A stretch of DNA of 64,000 bases from Haloplanus vescus (lineage in GTDB: Archaea; Halobacteriota; Halobacteria; Halobacteriales; Haloferacaceae): assembly GCF_900107665.1 (NCBI RefSeq), contig NZ_FNQT01000001.1, positions 784,398 to 848,397 on the forward strand, written 5' to 3'. The first letter of the stretch is position 1. Each line of letters starts with the position of its first letter. This document shows, piece after piece, positions 50,357 to 58,441 of the stretch. A model generated the notes under the pieces. The model saw only the letters and a program-made list of their open reading frames with translations, did no database searches and was not told the DNA's origin. Position numbers and translations under genes: made by a program.

Positions 50357-51523
50357 ATGACAGGCGTTCGTGTCGCCGGCGTCGGCTTGACGCAGTTCGG
50401 GCGGCACCCGGAGCGGACCGGCCGTGATTTGTTCGGCGAAGCTGCCGTGGCGGCACGCGAGGAGTCGGGCGTCCCGCCGGAGGACATCGAGGCAATCAAC
50501 TACGGCAACTTCATGGGGTCGCTCTCGGAGCGACAGGGCCACCAAGCGCCGCTCATGGCCGAGATGGTTGGGGTGCGGTGTCCGGCCACGCGCTACGAAG
50601 AGGCGTGTGCCTCCGCGGGCGTCGCGGTGCGCGAGGCGGTCAAGACCGTTCGCTCCGGCGAGGCCGACGTGGTCCTCGTCGGTGGCTGCGAACGGATGAC
50701 GAACCTCTCGACGGCGGCGGTGACCGAAGCGCTCGCGACGGCCGCCGACGAACTCTACGAGATTCGGGCGGGGATGACCTTCCCCGGCGCCTACGCGCTG
50801 ATGCAGCGAGCCTACTTCGAGGAGTTCGGTGGGTCGCGCGAGGACCTCGCACACATCTCGGTGAAGAACCACGACAACGCCCTCCCGAACGACTACGCCC
50901 AGTTCCATCGGGCGATTACCGTCGACGAGGTGCTCGACGCGCCGATGGTCGCAGACCCAATCGGCCTGCTCGACGCCTGCCCCGTCACGGACGGCGCGAG
51001 TGCACTCGTCCTCGTCAGCGACGAGTACGCCGTCGAACACGACGTCGACGCCCCGGTGTCGATTACGGGATCGGGACAGGGCGGCGACACCCTCGCACTT
51101 CAGGACCGCGACCACCTCGCGGTCACGCCCGCGACGGAGCGCGCGGCGACCGAAGCCTACGACGACGCCGGCGTGACCGCCGGCGATGTGGACGCCGTCG
51201 AAGTCCACGACTGCTTCACCATCGCCGAGGTGATGGCGCTCGAAGGGTTGGGCTTCTACGACTCCGGCGAAGCCATCGGCGCCGCCCGCCGCGGCGAGAC
51301 GACGGCGACGGGCGAGCGCCCGGTGAACCTCTCGGGCGGGCTGAAGGCGAAGGGCCACCCCGTCGGCGCCACCGGCGGGAGTCAGGTCGTCGAGATGACG
51401 CGACTCCTCCGCGGCGACCATCCGAACAGCGAACACGTCGAGGACGCGACGGTCGGCCTCACTCACAACGCGGGTGGGACCGTCGCCTCCGCCGTCGTCC
51501 ACGTCTTGGAGGTGGACCGATGA
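50357..51523 (+). CDS. thiolase-family acetyl-CoA acyltransferase (SCP-x-like)
   Basis: 388 residues. The nucleophile cysteine lies in EEACASAGVAV, the second-half histidine and glycine motif in GLKAKGHPVGATGG, and HDCF near the middle. The archaeal members pair with a small zinc-ribbon/OB protein and, in some archaea, with HMG-CoA synthase for mevalonate. Here the partner overlaps by four bases (ATGA), forming the typical two-gene operon; no HMG-CoA synthase is nearby. Confidence 0.9.
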   Translation: MTGVRVAGVGLTQFGRHPERTGRDLFGEAAVAAREESGVPPEDIEAINYGNFMGSLSERQGHQAPLMAEMVGVRCPATRYEEACASAGVAVREAVKTVRSGEADVVLVGGCERMTNLSTAAVTEALATAADELYEIRAGMTFPGAYALMQRAYFEEFGGSREDLAHISVKNHDNALPNDYAQFHRAITVDEVLDAPMVADPIGLLDACPVTDGASALVLVSDEYAVEHDVDAPVSITGSGQGGDTLALQDRDHLAVTPATERAATEAYDDAGVTAGDVDAVEVHDCFTIAEVMALEGLGFYDSGEAIGAARRGETTATGERPVNLSGGLKAKGHPVGATGGSQVVEMTRLLRGDHPNSEHVEDATVGLTHNAGGTVASAVVHVLEVDR

Positions 51524-51894
51524 GCGACGCCGGCTACGACGAGTGGCTCGACGCCATCGACGACGGTGAGGGGTACTACCTCGAATGCACGGAGGGCCAC
51601 GGCTCGCTCCCGCCGCGGCGTGTCTGCCCCCACTGCGGGACGACCGACCTGAATCGAACCGCGCTGCCGTCGACGGGGACAGTCGAAACCTACACCGTCT
51701 GTTACGTGGGTGGCCCGGAGTTCGAGGACGAGGAACCCTACGCGACGGCCGTCGCCGACTTCGGCGCGGTGCGCCTGACCGGCGTCGTTCGCGGCGTCGA
51801 CCCCGAGGACGTGACGGTCGGCGCGACCGTCGAGCCCCGCATCGGGACCAACCAGACGACGGGCGAGGACCTACTTACGCTCCGGACCCAATAG
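51520..51894 (+). CDS. zinc-ribbon/OB-fold (DUF35) partner of thiolase
   Basis: 124 residues. The N-terminal rubredoxin-like ribbon has Cys23 and CPHC (about 36-39), one ligand short or with His26 as the fourth; the C-terminal OB fold (about 50-120) is normal DUF35. The protein serves as a scaffold that shuttles acyl-CoA between thiolase and its partners. Its 3' end overlaps the convergent hydrolase by 20 bases. Confidence 0.88.
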   Translation: MSDAGYDEWLDAIDDGEGYYLECTEGHGSLPPRRVCPHCGTTDLNRTALPSTGTVETYTVCYVGGPEFEDEEPYATAVADFGAVRLTGVVRGVDPEDVTVGATVEPRIGTNQTTGEDLLTLRTQ

Positions 51895-52813
51895 CCTCGC
51901 GGACTTCCGCGACGAACGCGTCGGGGTGTTCGACGTGGGGCAGGAGTTTGGCACGGTCGAAGACGACCAGCCGAGCGTCCGCCGCCTCGGCCAAGTCACG
52001 CCCCGTCGAGAGCGGGGGTAGCGTCGCGTCACGACCCCAGAGGACCGTTATGGGTATATCGAGGTCTCGAAGCGCCGCTTCGAGGTCGATGTCGGAGTTG
52101 CAGTAGCCGGCGACGAAGGAGGCGACGGCGTACCGGGCGTTCGGCTGATGGGTCGTCCGCCACTGGTAGTCGGTCCACGCGGGGTCGACGGCGTCCGGGT
52201 CGGCGTAGGCGTGGTCGGCGTTGAAGTAGCGAATCGATGGCTTCGAGACGAGGGCGTCGAAGCAGGCGGCGCCGACGACGGGCGCCCGGAGGAGTTCGCG
52301 AAGCCACGCCTTCGGTGGGTCGGGGCCGCCGACGGTGGTTGGGCAGACGAGTGCGAGGGAGTCGAGCGACACGCGCCGGTCGTCGGCCGCGCGCGCGACG
52401 TAGGCGCCCGAGAGCGACGAGGCGAGGACCGCAGGGGCGTCGTACCGAGCGAGGAAGTCGGCGACGAAGTCCTCGTAGAGCGCCGCGGAGTAGCGGAGCG
52501 GCGGGCGGTCGGAGCGACCGAAGCCCGGCAGGTCGGGGGCGACGACGTGACGGGATTCGGCGAGCGCGTCGGCGACGTGTCGGAACTCGCCGCTCGACCC
52601 CGCGGCGTTGATACCGTGGAGACAGACGAGCGTCGGGTCCGCTGGGTCGCCCAGCTCCGCGTACGCGATATCGAGTCCGCGCCAGTGATAGGTTCGTTCG
52701 GGAGCGTCGAGCGCCGGTTCGAGTTCGCCCGCGGCGTCGCGGAGGAGTCGGTCGCCGGCCGCGAGGCCGCCAGCCAGTCCCGCGACGGCGAGACCGAGGC
52801 GTTTGCCGTTCAT
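51875..52813 (-). CDS. alpha/beta hydrolase
   Basis: 312 residues. An N-terminal hydrophobic stretch (about 8-25) may be a membrane anchor or uncleaved signal. LVCLHGINAAG is the oxyanion region; the nucleophile elbow reads ASSLSGAYVA, with Ser in a slightly unusual S-L-S-G context (G-x-S-x-G normally). ITVLWGRDATLP supplies the aspartate, and LLPHVEHPDAF the histidine. TATA-like GAGAATAAGG overlaps the end of the meaB gene. Confidence 0.84.
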   Translation of the reverse strand: MNGKRLGLAVAGLAGGLAAGDRLLRDAAGELEPALDAPERTYHWRGLDIAYAELGDPADPTLVCLHGINAAGSSGEFRHVADALAESRHVVAPDLPGFGRSDRPPLRYSAALYEDFVADFLARYDAPAVLASSLSGAYVARAADDRRVSLDSLALVCPTTVGGPDPPKAWLRELLRAPVVGAACFDALVSKPSIRYFNADHAYADPDAVDPAWTDYQWRTTHQPNARYAVASFVAGYCNSDIDLEAALRDLDIPITVLWGRDATLPPLSTGRDLAEAADARLVVFDRAKLLPHVEHPDAFVAEVREAIGSGA

Positions 52814-52837
52814 ACGTCACCTCGGGCAGCCGTGGCC

Positions 52838-53887
52838 TTATTCTCGGCGGCGTTCGACACAGTCCGCTAGCGGGTCGAGCACGCGGTCAACGACCGAGTA
52901 GGGGTCCGTCTCGCGGGCCTGCACCGCGTCGGCGAGTTCGTCGATACCGCCGTGGCGGTCGAGCTCCGTCTCCAGCAAGTCGGCGGCGTCGGCCCGTAGC
53001 AACTGCCGAATCTCCTCGGCGTAGCGCGTGTGCGCGCGCTCGTCGAGTTCACCCGTCTCTCGGAGGTGGGCGCGATGGTCGTCGAGGGCGTCTATCAGGT
53101 CGTCGACGCCCTCGCCCTCGGTGGCGACGGTTTCGAGGACGCGCGGGTCCCACGCATCGTCGCTGTCGTCGTCGCCGTCGACCGAGTCGTGCGTTTCCAG
53201 GCCGTGATGCCCGCCACCGCCGGTCGACCCGTCGCGCAGGTGGAGCATCTCGCGGAGGTCGGTGACCGTCGTCGCCGCGCCGTCCATGTCGGCCTTGTTG
53301 ACGACGAACAGGTCGCCGATTTCGAGGATGCCCGCCTTGAGCATCTGCACGTCGTCGCCGCTGCCGGGTTGGACGAGGACGACGACGGAGTCGGCGGTCC
53401 GGACCACGTCCACCTCGTTCTGCCCGGCGCCGACCGTCTCGACGATGATGCGGTCCTTGCCGAAGGCGTCGAGGGCGGTGATGGCGTCGGCCGTCGCCGT
53501 CGAGAGGCCGCCGAGTTGGCCGCGGGCGCTCATCGACCGGAAGAACACGTCCATGTCGCCGACGTTGGAGGCCATCCGGATGCGGTCACCGAGGACGGCC
53601 CCGCCGGAGTAGGGCGAGGAGGGGTCGACGGCGATGACGCCGACAGTCAGGCCCGCGTCGCGGTAGGCCTTGGCGAGTTTGTCCACCAGCGTCGACTTCC
53701 CGGCACCTGGACTGCCGGTGACGCCGACGACCGCGGTGCCGTCCGTGTGCCCGTGCAGCGCCGATACCAGGTCGCGGTAGCCCGGCTCTCGGTTCTCGAT
53801 GGTCGTGATGGCGCGGGCGAGCGCTCGATGTTCGCCGTCGAGGACGCCCCTCACCAGGTCGTCCACGTCGACGCGCGCCTCGCTCAT
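52838..53887 (-). CDS. meaB: MeaB/ArgK-type GTPase of methylmalonyl-CoA mutase
   Basis: 349 residues. P-loop GSPGAGKST at 58-66, base-contact VVNKAD, and the RIRMASNVGDMDVFFRSM switch region are intact. It protects or reactivates B12-dependent mutases. An acidic His/Gly-rich insert (about 228-250, TGGGGHHG) is unusual. The gene start overlaps the mutase B12 subunit stop by four bases (ATGA). Confidence 0.92.
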   Translation of the reverse strand: MSEARVDVDDLVRGVLDGEHRALARAITTIENREPGYRDLVSALHGHTDGTAVVGVTGSPGAGKSTLVDKLAKAYRDAGLTVGVIAVDPSSPYSGGAVLGDRIRMASNVGDMDVFFRSMSARGQLGGLSTATADAITALDAFGKDRIIVETVGAGQNEVDVVRTADSVVVLVQPGSGDDVQMLKAGILEIGDLFVVNKADMDGAATTVTDLREMLHLRDGSTGGGGHHGLETHDSVDGDDDSDDAWDPRVLETVATEGEGVDDLIDALDDHRAHLRETGELDERAHTRYAEEIRQLLRADAADLLETELDRHGGIDELADAVQARETDPYSVVDRVLDPLADCVERRRE

Positions 53888-54297
53888 CGGTCGACGTGCT
53901 CGCGGACGAAGTCGATGGTCTCGCTCATGGGCGTCCCCGGGCCGAACACCTCGGCGACGCCCGCTGCTTTCAGGTCGGAGCGGTCCTCGTCGGGGATGAT
54001 GCCGCCGACGAGGATGAGGGTGTCCTCGAAGGCGCCGTAGGATTTCAGGCCCTCGATAACCTTCGGCACGAGCGTATTGTGCGCGCCGGAGAGGATGGAG
54101 ATACCGAGTACGTCCACGTCCTCTTGGACCGCGGCCTGGACGATTTCCTCGGGGGCGCGGTGTAGCCCGGAGTAAATCACCTCGAACCCGGCGTCGCGGA
54201 AGGCGCGCGCGATGACGTGTGCCCCACGGTCGTGGCCGTCGAGGCCGACTTTGGCAACGAGACACCGGATGGCCCGCTGTTCCTGCCCCGTACTCAT
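53884..54297 (-). CDS. methylmalonyl-CoA mutase, cobalamin-binding small subunit
   Basis: 137 residues, a complete B12-binding domain. The base-off ligand motif D-x-H-x2-G is GLDGHDRG (Asp20, His22, Gly25), followed by LSILSGAH-type SGAHN and GGIIPDED for the lower loop. In archaea the catalytic large subunit is often a separate gene; none is in this window. Forms an operon with meaB. Confidence 0.94.
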   Translation of the reverse strand: MSTGQEQRAIRCLVAKVGLDGHDRGAHVIARAFRDAGFEVIYSGLHRAPEEIVQAAVQEDVDVLGISILSGAHNTLVPKVIEGLKSYGAFEDTLILVGGIIPDEDRSDLKAAGVAEVFGPGTPMSETIDFVREHVDR

Positions 54298-54316
54298 GCG
54301 CGACCGTTCGCCACCT

Positions 54317-54337
54317 GTCCGTTTGATTCTAACGGAC
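54317..54337. promoter_or_regulatory. perfect inverted repeat in divergent promoter
   Basis: GTCCGTT (54317-54323) and AACGGAC (54331-54337), seven bases apart, lie between the divergent B12-subunit and small membrane genes. The spacer carries the AT-rich base pairs of the minus-strand promoter. Candidate operator site. Confidence 0.45.
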
Positions 54338-54354
54338 CCCCCAATCGGGACCTA

Positions 54355-54362
54355 CCTTTATA
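54355..54362 (+). promoter_or_regulatory. TATA box for the small membrane/repeat-protein operon
   Basis: CTTTATAT is centred about 28 nt before ATG 54388, an excellent leaderless match. Confidence 0.6.
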
Positions 54363-54387
54363 TCCAACAAGATTGTTAACGAAAGAC

Positions 54388-54585
54388 ATGCACCGACGCA
54401 CACGGCTTGTCGGAGCGGGGGCGACGGTGGTCGCCGCCGTGCTGAGTATCGTTTCGACCGTTCTCGCACTCGTCCGAACCGGGTTGACGACACACGCCGA
54501 CCAACTCGGCTGGTCCGAGACCACCGAATCGACACCGACGGTTGACGCCGCCGAGGTGAAGGGAGGTGCGTCGCCATGGGTCTGA
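54388..54585 (+). CDS. small one-helix membrane protein
   Basis: 65 residues. Basic start (HRRTR) then one hydrophobic segment (about 8-32) and a Thr/Ser-rich polar tail; no lipobox. It looks like a membrane-anchored or secreted peptide. The gene overlaps the next by ten bases, so they are co-transcribed. No relative recognised. Confidence 0.7.
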   Translation: MHRRTRLVGAGATVVAAVLSIVSTVLALVRTGLTTHADQLGWSETTESTPTVDAAEVKGGASPWV

Positions 54586-55118
54586 TCGACGCAATTCGGT
54601 CGCTGCTCGGGCTGGGTGGTGGGTCGACGACGGAATCCGAACCAGCACCCGAACCCGAGACGGAGGCAGAACCCGAACCCGACGGCGAGGAAGAGGCCGA
54701 AGCGGAGGAGGAAGAGGAGGGCGACGAGGACATGCCCACGAAGGACCTCGCCGCCGCCGCGGACCCGCGGCGACGTGACGGGGAAGAGAATACCGTCGCC
54801 AACCGCGCCGAGAATCCCGAAGACCACGAAGCCGAAGCAGAGGAGGAAGAGGAGGGCGACGAGGACATGCCGACCAAGGACCTGGCCGCCGCCGCGGACC
54901 CACGGCGGAGCGAAGACGAGGCGAACACCGTCGCCAACCGCGCGAAAAACCCCGACGACCACGAGGCGGAGGAGGCCGAAGCGGAGGACGAAGACGAGGG
55001 CGATGAGAATATGCCGACCAAGGACCTCGCCGCTGCCGCCGACCCGCGGCGGAGCGAGGACGAGGAGAACACCGTCGCCAACCGCGCCGAGAATCCCGAC
55101 GATCAGCGCGCGACGTAG
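54576..55118 (+). CDS. acidic protein with three tandem repeats
   Basis: 180 residues, extremely acidic. A short amphipathic N-terminal helix (MGLIDAIRSLLGLGG) and a Glu/Pro linker precede three near-identical repeats, each with DMPTKDLAAAADPRR, then ENTVANRA(E/K)NP(E/D)D. Repeat starts are about 54720, 54855 and 54999 (45 and 48 residues apart; the last is cut short). The linkers are Glu/Asp runs. No known domain. The motif may be a binding module on a disordered chain; membrane tethering by the first helix is inference. Confidence 0.8.
   Translation: MGLIDAIRSLLGLGGGSTTESEPAPEPETEAEPEPDGEEEAEAEEEEEGDEDMPTKDLAAAADPRRRDGEENTVANRAENPEDHEAEAEEEEEGDEDMPTKDLAAAADPRRSEDEANTVANRAKNPDDHEAEEAEAEDEDEGDENMPTKDLAAAADPRRSEDEENTVANRAENPDDQRAT
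54720..55115 (+). repeat. three in-frame tandem repeat units within the acidic gene
   Basis: Units 54720-54854, 54855-54998 and 54999-55115. The core from GAC-GAG/AAT-ATGCC to the CCGCGGCG or CGGCGGAGCGA segment is strongly conserved at DNA level, with changes mostly at third positions, pointing to recent duplication or homogenisation. Confidence 0.8.
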
Positions 55119-55121
55119 GCG

Positions 55122-56957
55122 CTACTCAGCGGCCAGATGCGTATCGAGGAACTCCGCAATGGCGGCGTAGGCCTCGATGCGATTCTCCAGTTTCGTGAAG
55201 CCGTGTCCCTCGTCCTCGAAGACGAGTTCGCGGACCGGCACGCCCGCCTCGCGGGCGCCCTCGACGACCTGTCGAGCCTCGCTGACGGGCACACGAGGGT
55301 CGTTCTCGCCGTGGAGGACAAAGAGCGGTGCCTCGACGTTCTCGATGTGGTTGATGGGGCTGATTGATTCGAGCAGCTCGCGGTCTGCATCGAGCGAGCC
55401 GTACTCGGCTTCGCGGAGTTCGCGCCGCCAGTCGCCCGTGTTTTCGAGGAAGGTGACGAAGTTGGCGATGCCGACGACGTCGACGCCAGCCGCCCAGATA
55501 TCTGGATAGGTCGTCAGCGCGGCGAGCGTCATGAACCCGCCGTAGGACCCACCCATGACCGCGATGCGGTCCGGGTCGACCGCAGGGTGGTCGTGAAGCC
55601 ACTCGGCGCCCGCCTTCAGGTCTGCCACCGAGTCCATCCGCTTGTCCACGTCGTCGAGGTGGGTGTAGGCCTTGCCGTACCCCGTCGACCCACGGACGTT
55701 GGGTTCGAAGACGGCGTACCCCCGCGAGAGGAGGTACTGTTTCACCCGTCCGAAGGAGGGGCGGCGCTGTGATTCCGGGCCGCCGTGAACGTCGACGACG
55801 ACTGGCGTCTCGCCGTGGCCCGTATCGGAGTCGGGCAGCGAGAAGAAGGCGGGTATCTCGCGGCCGTCGAAGGAGGGGTAGCGGACGAGTTCGGGCGCGA
55901 CGAAGGAGTCACGCGGGATGCCCGCGGTGGAGGCGCGAGTCCAGCGTTCGGCGTCGCCGCTGCGGGCGTCGACGACGTAGACGTTCGCGGTGTCGTCGCT
56001 CCGCGTGACGGTGAGGGCGAAACGGTCGCCGTCGGGGCCGAAACTCACGCCCCCGGCGACGGAGGCTGGCAGGTCGGGCGCCGGGAAGTGGTCCAGACGC
56101 CCGGGGGCGACGAGTTCGCCGACGCCGAGTTCGGTGTAGCCGTCGACGTTGCGCGAGTAGACCAGACGACGAGAGTCTTGGTCGAGGGCGACGCCGTCCA
56201 CGTTCCACTCGTCGTCCGCGAGGCCGTCCGCGTCGCCCGCGGCCGTGACGCGCGAGCGGTCGCCGGTCGCGAGGTCGATTCGCGAGAGACAGAGCGTGTC
56301 GGTGTCGTGGTCGGTGACGAGATAGACGTTCTCGCCGTCGGGGCCCCACGTGGCGCTACGATGGCGGACGGTCCCCTCGTGGGGCGTGAGGTGGCGACGC
56401 TCGCCCGTCGTCACGTCGAGGACGTACACGTCTTGGTCGAAACTGGAGTGGGATTCGGTGAGGAGGAGGCGGTCGCTGTCCGGCGCCCACCCGTTGACCG
56501 AGAGCCACCCGTCGCCCTCGAAGACGAGTTCGGCGTCGGTGCCGATGGCGTCGCGGGCCTGCACGTAGATATCGAAGACGGCGGTATCGCGGCGGTTGGC
56601 GGCGAAGGCGAAGCGGTCGCCGTCGGGGCTCCATCCGCCGAAACGGTGTTTGGCGTCGGGGTGGCGGGTCAAGTCGGTTATCGACCCGTCACCAACGTCG
56701 AGACGGTAGAGTGTCTCCTTCTCGTTGCCGCCGCGGTCACGGCCGACTATCAGTTCGGGACGTTCGGGCGACCACGTAGCGAAGGTGACGCGGTCGTCGA
56801 AGAAGGTGCGTTGCTCGGGCCACGCGCTGGGTGCATCGAGCGTCCACACCTGCGGGACGCCAGTCGTGTCCATGAGAAAGGCGAGGCGGTCACCATCCGG
56901 GCCGACCGAGGCGCCGTGGGCGCTCCGCACGTTGAGATAGCGCTCGATGTCGAACAT
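55122..56957 (-). CDS. S9-family prolyl oligopeptidase/acylaminoacyl peptidase
   Basis: 611 residues. An N-terminal beta-propeller of TolB-like blades (about 1-350; repeated SPDGDRFAF-type motifs) gates a C-terminal alpha/beta hydrolase. Catalytic serine lies in GGSYGGFM, aspartate in HGENDPRVP, histidine in DEGHGFTK. ATG 56957 is chosen over a GTG two codons upstream and fits a TATA-like GGTTTTGG 27 nt away. It removes short peptides or blocked N-terminal residues in the cytoplasm. Three bases from the convergent repeat gene. Confidence 0.92.
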   Translation of the reverse strand: MFDIERYLNVRSAHGASVGPDGDRLAFLMDTTGVPQVWTLDAPSAWPEQRTFFDDRVTFATWSPERPELIVGRDRGGNEKETLYRLDVGDGSITDLTRHPDAKHRFGGWSPDGDRFAFAANRRDTAVFDIYVQARDAIGTDAELVFEGDGWLSVNGWAPDSDRLLLTESHSSFDQDVYVLDVTTGERRHLTPHEGTVRHRSATWGPDGENVYLVTDHDTDTLCLSRIDLATGDRSRVTAAGDADGLADDEWNVDGVALDQDSRRLVYSRNVDGYTELGVGELVAPGRLDHFPAPDLPASVAGGVSFGPDGDRFALTVTRSDDTANVYVVDARSGDAERWTRASTAGIPRDSFVAPELVRYPSFDGREIPAFFSLPDSDTGHGETPVVVDVHGGPESQRRPSFGRVKQYLLSRGYAVFEPNVRGSTGYGKAYTHLDDVDKRMDSVADLKAGAEWLHDHPAVDPDRIAVMGGSYGGFMTLAALTTYPDIWAAGVDVVGIANFVTFLENTGDWRRELREAEYGSLDADRELLESISPINHIENVEAPLFVLHGENDPRVPVSEARQVVEGAREAGVPVRELVFEDEGHGFTKLENRIEAYAAIAEFLDTHLAAE

Positions 56958-56979
56958 ACCCACCGTAGGTCGGCAACGA

Positions 56980-56987
56980 CCAAAACC
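56980..56987 (-). promoter_or_regulatory. TATA-like box for the S9 peptidase
   Basis: GGTTTTGG on the minus strand, centred 27 nt before ATG 56957 and just past the stop of the MTH865-like gene. Confidence 0.4.
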
Positions 56988-57254
56988 TTACAGTATGTCT
57001 TCGGCTTCGAGCGCCGCCATCACGTCGTCGACGAGTTCGTCGACGGAGTCGTAGGGGAAGTTCTGGTGGCCGTCGAGTTTCGATGCGAGTTCCATCGCCG
57101 ACATCGAGATAGCGCCGTCGCCGGCCTCGAAGCGCGTGCCCGGCCCGTCCGGAAGCGCGGGGACGAGGTCCATCTGCCCGGTCACGGGGAAGTCGGCACC
57201 CTCGAAGGCCGTTCGGAACTGCTCGCGGAGTTCGGCCGCAACGTCGTCGCTCAT
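56988..57254 (-). CDS. MTH865-like small protein
   Basis: 88 residues, helical. ELREQFRTAFEGADFPV and DLVPALPDG match the MTH865 family, whose structure is known (a small helical bundle) but not its function. TATA-like CTTTTCC about 27 nt upstream. The S9 peptidase gene follows 30 nt downstream. Confidence 0.8.
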   Translation of the reverse strand: MSDDVAAELREQFRTAFEGADFPVTGQMDLVPALPDGPGTRFEAGDGAISMSAMELASKLDGHQNFPYDSVDELVDDVMAALEAEDIL

Positions 57255-57296
57255 GCCCGTTCGTGGATGTATCAGGCGGAAAAGCGTTCCGAAACG

Positions 57297-58358
57297 TCAG
57301 AACAGGCCATAATCGTCCACGGCGCGTTCGTAGCAGTCGACGTATCGGTCGAGGACTGCGTCGTGGTCGTAGGGGGCGTAGGCCTCGTTGACCGTCCACG
57401 ACTCCATCGAGGCGGCCGCGGCGATTTCGTCCGCAATCTCCTGTGGCGACGTGACCAGCGACCCGCGCGGGTCCTCCTCGACGAGTTCGTGTGCCGCGGA
57501 CCCCGACTGGTACTCGACGACACCGACGCATCCGCAGGCGAGCGCGCGCAACAGTTCCGTCGCGAACGGCGCCCACGTCGCCGTCTGGACGAAGACGTGC
57601 GCGCCCTTCAGAATCGGTCGCTGCGCTTCGGGGTCGAGGGCGCCGAGGAACTCGACCCGGTCGTCGATGCGGAGGTCGCGGGCAGTGCGTTCGATATCGG
57701 GACGGGCGGGGCCGTCGCCGATAATCGCTACCCTCCACTCGCGGTCACGGAGTTCCGCCATCGCCAGCAGGAACTCCTCGGCGTTGGCGTGTTCGTCGAG
57801 GTCCCGGGCGTACACCACGTCGGCGCGAGTGTCGACCGGCGCGCTCCGAATCCCAGCCATGTCGACGCTGTCGGGAAGCACGTCGATGGCGTCGGGGTCG
57901 GCGCCATACTCGCGGACGGTCGTCTCGACGGTGCGAGAGGGGACGAACACGCGGTGGGCCGAGCGGGCGGCCCGGTACCGACGCCAGGGCGGCGCCGTGT
58001 CGTCGGGGTGCGCCCACCACTCGACGACGACGGGGGTACGCCGAATCATCCCGGCCACCTTCGCGGCCGACACCGCGAGATACGGATCGGTGGCGACGTG
58101 GATGACGTCGGGCGCGAGGCCGTTGAGGACGAGTGGGAGTCTGGCGAGAAACGCTCGCGGCGCCGGTTCGGCGGTGACGCGGCGGTACGTGACGCCCTCG
58201 AAGTCGAAGGCCGGGTGGTCGCCGTCCCACCACTGCGTACAGCAGACGGTCACGTCGTGGCCGCGCGCTGCCAGTCGCTCGGCGACGCCCCGCATCCGCC
58301 GAGCGTTCCAGTCGTCGCCGTGGTGGGCAGTCGTCGTCGCGACGAACGCGATGCGCAC
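57297..58358 (-). CDS. family 4 (GT-B) glycosyltransferase
   Basis: 353 residues. Two Rossmann halves: the N-terminal acceptor part starts RIAFVATTTAHHGD; the C-terminal donor part has VFVPSRTVETTVREYG, IIGDGPARPDIE, and the GT4 loop WAPFATELLRALACGCVGV. The conserved E-x7-E is partly seen (TELLRALACG). GTG 58358 is chosen because it begins the first strand and lies 27 nt after a TATA-like CTTTTTGT; an upstream GTG at 58370 would add four residues. Sugar and acceptor unknown. Confidence 0.85.
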   Translation of the reverse strand: MRIAFVATTTAHHGDDWNARRMRGVAERLAARGHDVTVCCTQWWDGDHPAFDFEGVTYRRVTAEPAPRAFLARLPLVLNGLAPDVIHVATDPYLAVSAAKVAGMIRRTPVVVEWWAHPDDTAPPWRRYRAARSAHRVFVPSRTVETTVREYGADPDAIDVLPDSVDMAGIRSAPVDTRADVVYARDLDEHANAEEFLLAMAELRDREWRVAIIGDGPARPDIERTARDLRIDDRVEFLGALDPEAQRPILKGAHVFVQTATWAPFATELLRALACGCVGVVEYQSGSAAHELVEEDPRGSLVTSPQEIADEIAAAASMESWTVNEAYAPYDHDAVLDRYVDCYERAVDDYGLF

Positions 58359-58380
58359 ACGCAGGGCCACGACGGACCGG

Positions 58381-58388
58381 ACAAAAAG
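58381..58388 (-). promoter_or_regulatory. TATA-like box for the glycosyltransferase
   Basis: CTTTTTGT on the minus strand, centred about 27 nt before GTG 58358 and only 15 before GTG 58370, favouring the shorter protein. Confidence 0.45.
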
Positions 58389-58441
58389 TCCTTCTGTCGA
58401 CCGGTCGACGGGATTGAGGGGCCGGGGGACGAAGGTGAGGT

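Noticed and set aside
54720-55115. CRISPR-like array
   Set aside because: The repeats are 117-144 bp, in frame and coding, with no unique spacers.
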